A DNA stretch of 64,000 bases from Thalassovita taeanensis (GTDB lineage Bacteria; Pseudomonadota; Alphaproteobacteria; Rhodobacterales; Rhodobacteraceae), in contig NZ_FOEP01000003.1 in NCBI RefSeq assembly GCF_900110775.1, positions 248,001 to 312,000 of the forward strand, written 5' to 3'. Numbering within the stretch: the stretch's first letter is position 1; the number at the start of each line of letters is the position of its first letter. Below, piece by piece: positions 63,758 to 64,000 of this stretch. The notes beneath the pieces were generated by a model. That model was not told where the DNA came from. It saw only the letters and a program-made list of their open reading frames with translations, and did no database searches. Position numbers and translations under genes: made by a program.

Positions 63758-64000
63758 TGGCGTGGCCCGGCGTGGCGCACGAACATTGGCTCCGGGTGTG
63801 ATGTCGGCTCAGGCGCCGCGTCGGGAAGGTCGTGCATAGAGGCAACCAATAGCTCCAGTCTCTTTGCGACATTCTCTGCCCGATCGGTCAGCCCATCCAG
63901 CGAACTGGTCGATGCGGAGGCGGTTTGTTGCGCGGCACTCAACGTGCGCGTCAAATCATCCACCTGCGACGAGAGAACAGCCACGGCTCCGCCAACCCCA
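63754..64000 (-). CDS. Partial gene at right edge, helical/coiled-coil protein
   Basis: The frame is open to base 64000, so the start is outside. 81 C-terminal residues are seen: SSQVDDLTRTLSAAQQTASASTSSLDGLTDRAENVAKRLELLVASMHDL, heptad-like, then a Pro-rich tail EPTSHPEPMFVRHAGPRQ. It overlaps the motE-like gene by ATGA. Function cannot be told; the position suggests a motility protein. Confidence 0.6.
   Translation of the reverse strand, partial: GVGGAVAVLSSQVDDLTRTLSAAQQTASASTSSLDGLTDRAENVAKRLELLVASMHDLPDAAPEPTSHPEPMFVRHAGPRQ

Overview
The window looks like a chromosomal segment from a member of the Rhodobacteraceae (roseobacter group, Alphaproteobacteria). Coding DNA is GC-rich and tightly packed, with many ATGA/GTGA start-stop overlaps. 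Several genes are lineage markers: a PetP/PetR-like regulator pair, a CcrM (GANTC) methyltransferase, DUF4170, DUF3576 and DUF2125 proteins, and an alphaproteobacterial flagellar export/stator block. There is no rRNA, transposase, phage gene or CRISPR array. Identifications rest on reading protein motifs by eye, not on database searches.

Layout. 1-5.1 kb: MarR-type petP (cut by the edge), petR, a histone-deacetylase-like amidohydrolase, then xseB-ispA-dxs, which begins isoprenoid synthesis. 5.2-9.3 kb: an NAD-dependent epimerase-like protein, AMP nucleosidase, HU and a DMT exporter. 9.2-14.8 kb: a secreted esterase, aroC, and a TPP riboswitch ahead of thiBPQ (thiamine import). 14.8-18.8 kb, minus strand: a Trm112-like protein, a Lon-substrate-binding-domain protein, a CnoX-type thioredoxin, exonuclease III, an orphan BrnA-like protein and an OmpR-family response regulator. 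19-23 kb: ribA and an L,D-transpeptidase converge on lpxK-waaA-DUF4170 (lipid A/Kdo core). 23.0-25.0 kb: an AT-richer insert with a Fic protein and operator-like repeats, splitting the envelope genes from an inositol-monophosphatase-like gene and pmbA. 27-33.7 kb: DUF2125, an SDR and short enoyl-CoA hydratase pair, an MscS channel, a flavoprotein and a GST. 33.8-40 kb: holA-lptE-leuS, a family 4 glycosyltransferase and a DUF3576 lipoprotein. 40-49 kb: a porin, a TPR-sulfotransferase, YggS, a CaiB-type CoA transferase, a DsbA-like protein, a DciA-like protein, mutY and alkB. 49-54.6 kb: ccrM, rnhB, secreted small proteins, a membrane protein ending in a winged helix, a YcaQ-like protein and a LacI-family regulator, then tRNA-Arg(CCT). 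54.8-64 kb, minus strand: a flagellar/motility cluster (motE-like, motA, TPR protein, SLT transglycosylase, flhA, fliR, flhB and a small unknown).

The most unusual signals are non-coding or small. Three intergenic arrays carry ATGCACA-type heptamers phased at exactly 11 bp, and a palindrome built from the same half-site lies near xth. A 33-bp intergenic repeat, GCCTCCGGCGGGAGTATTTT plus a conserved tail, occurs in four good copies and one degenerate one. Paired TTAT-N3-ATAA palindromes three helical turns apart lie in front of a two-gene unit encoding a secreted peptide and a membrane-anchored winged-helix protein. Imperfect repeats precede the fic gene, and three GANTC sites cluster at the ccrM promoter.
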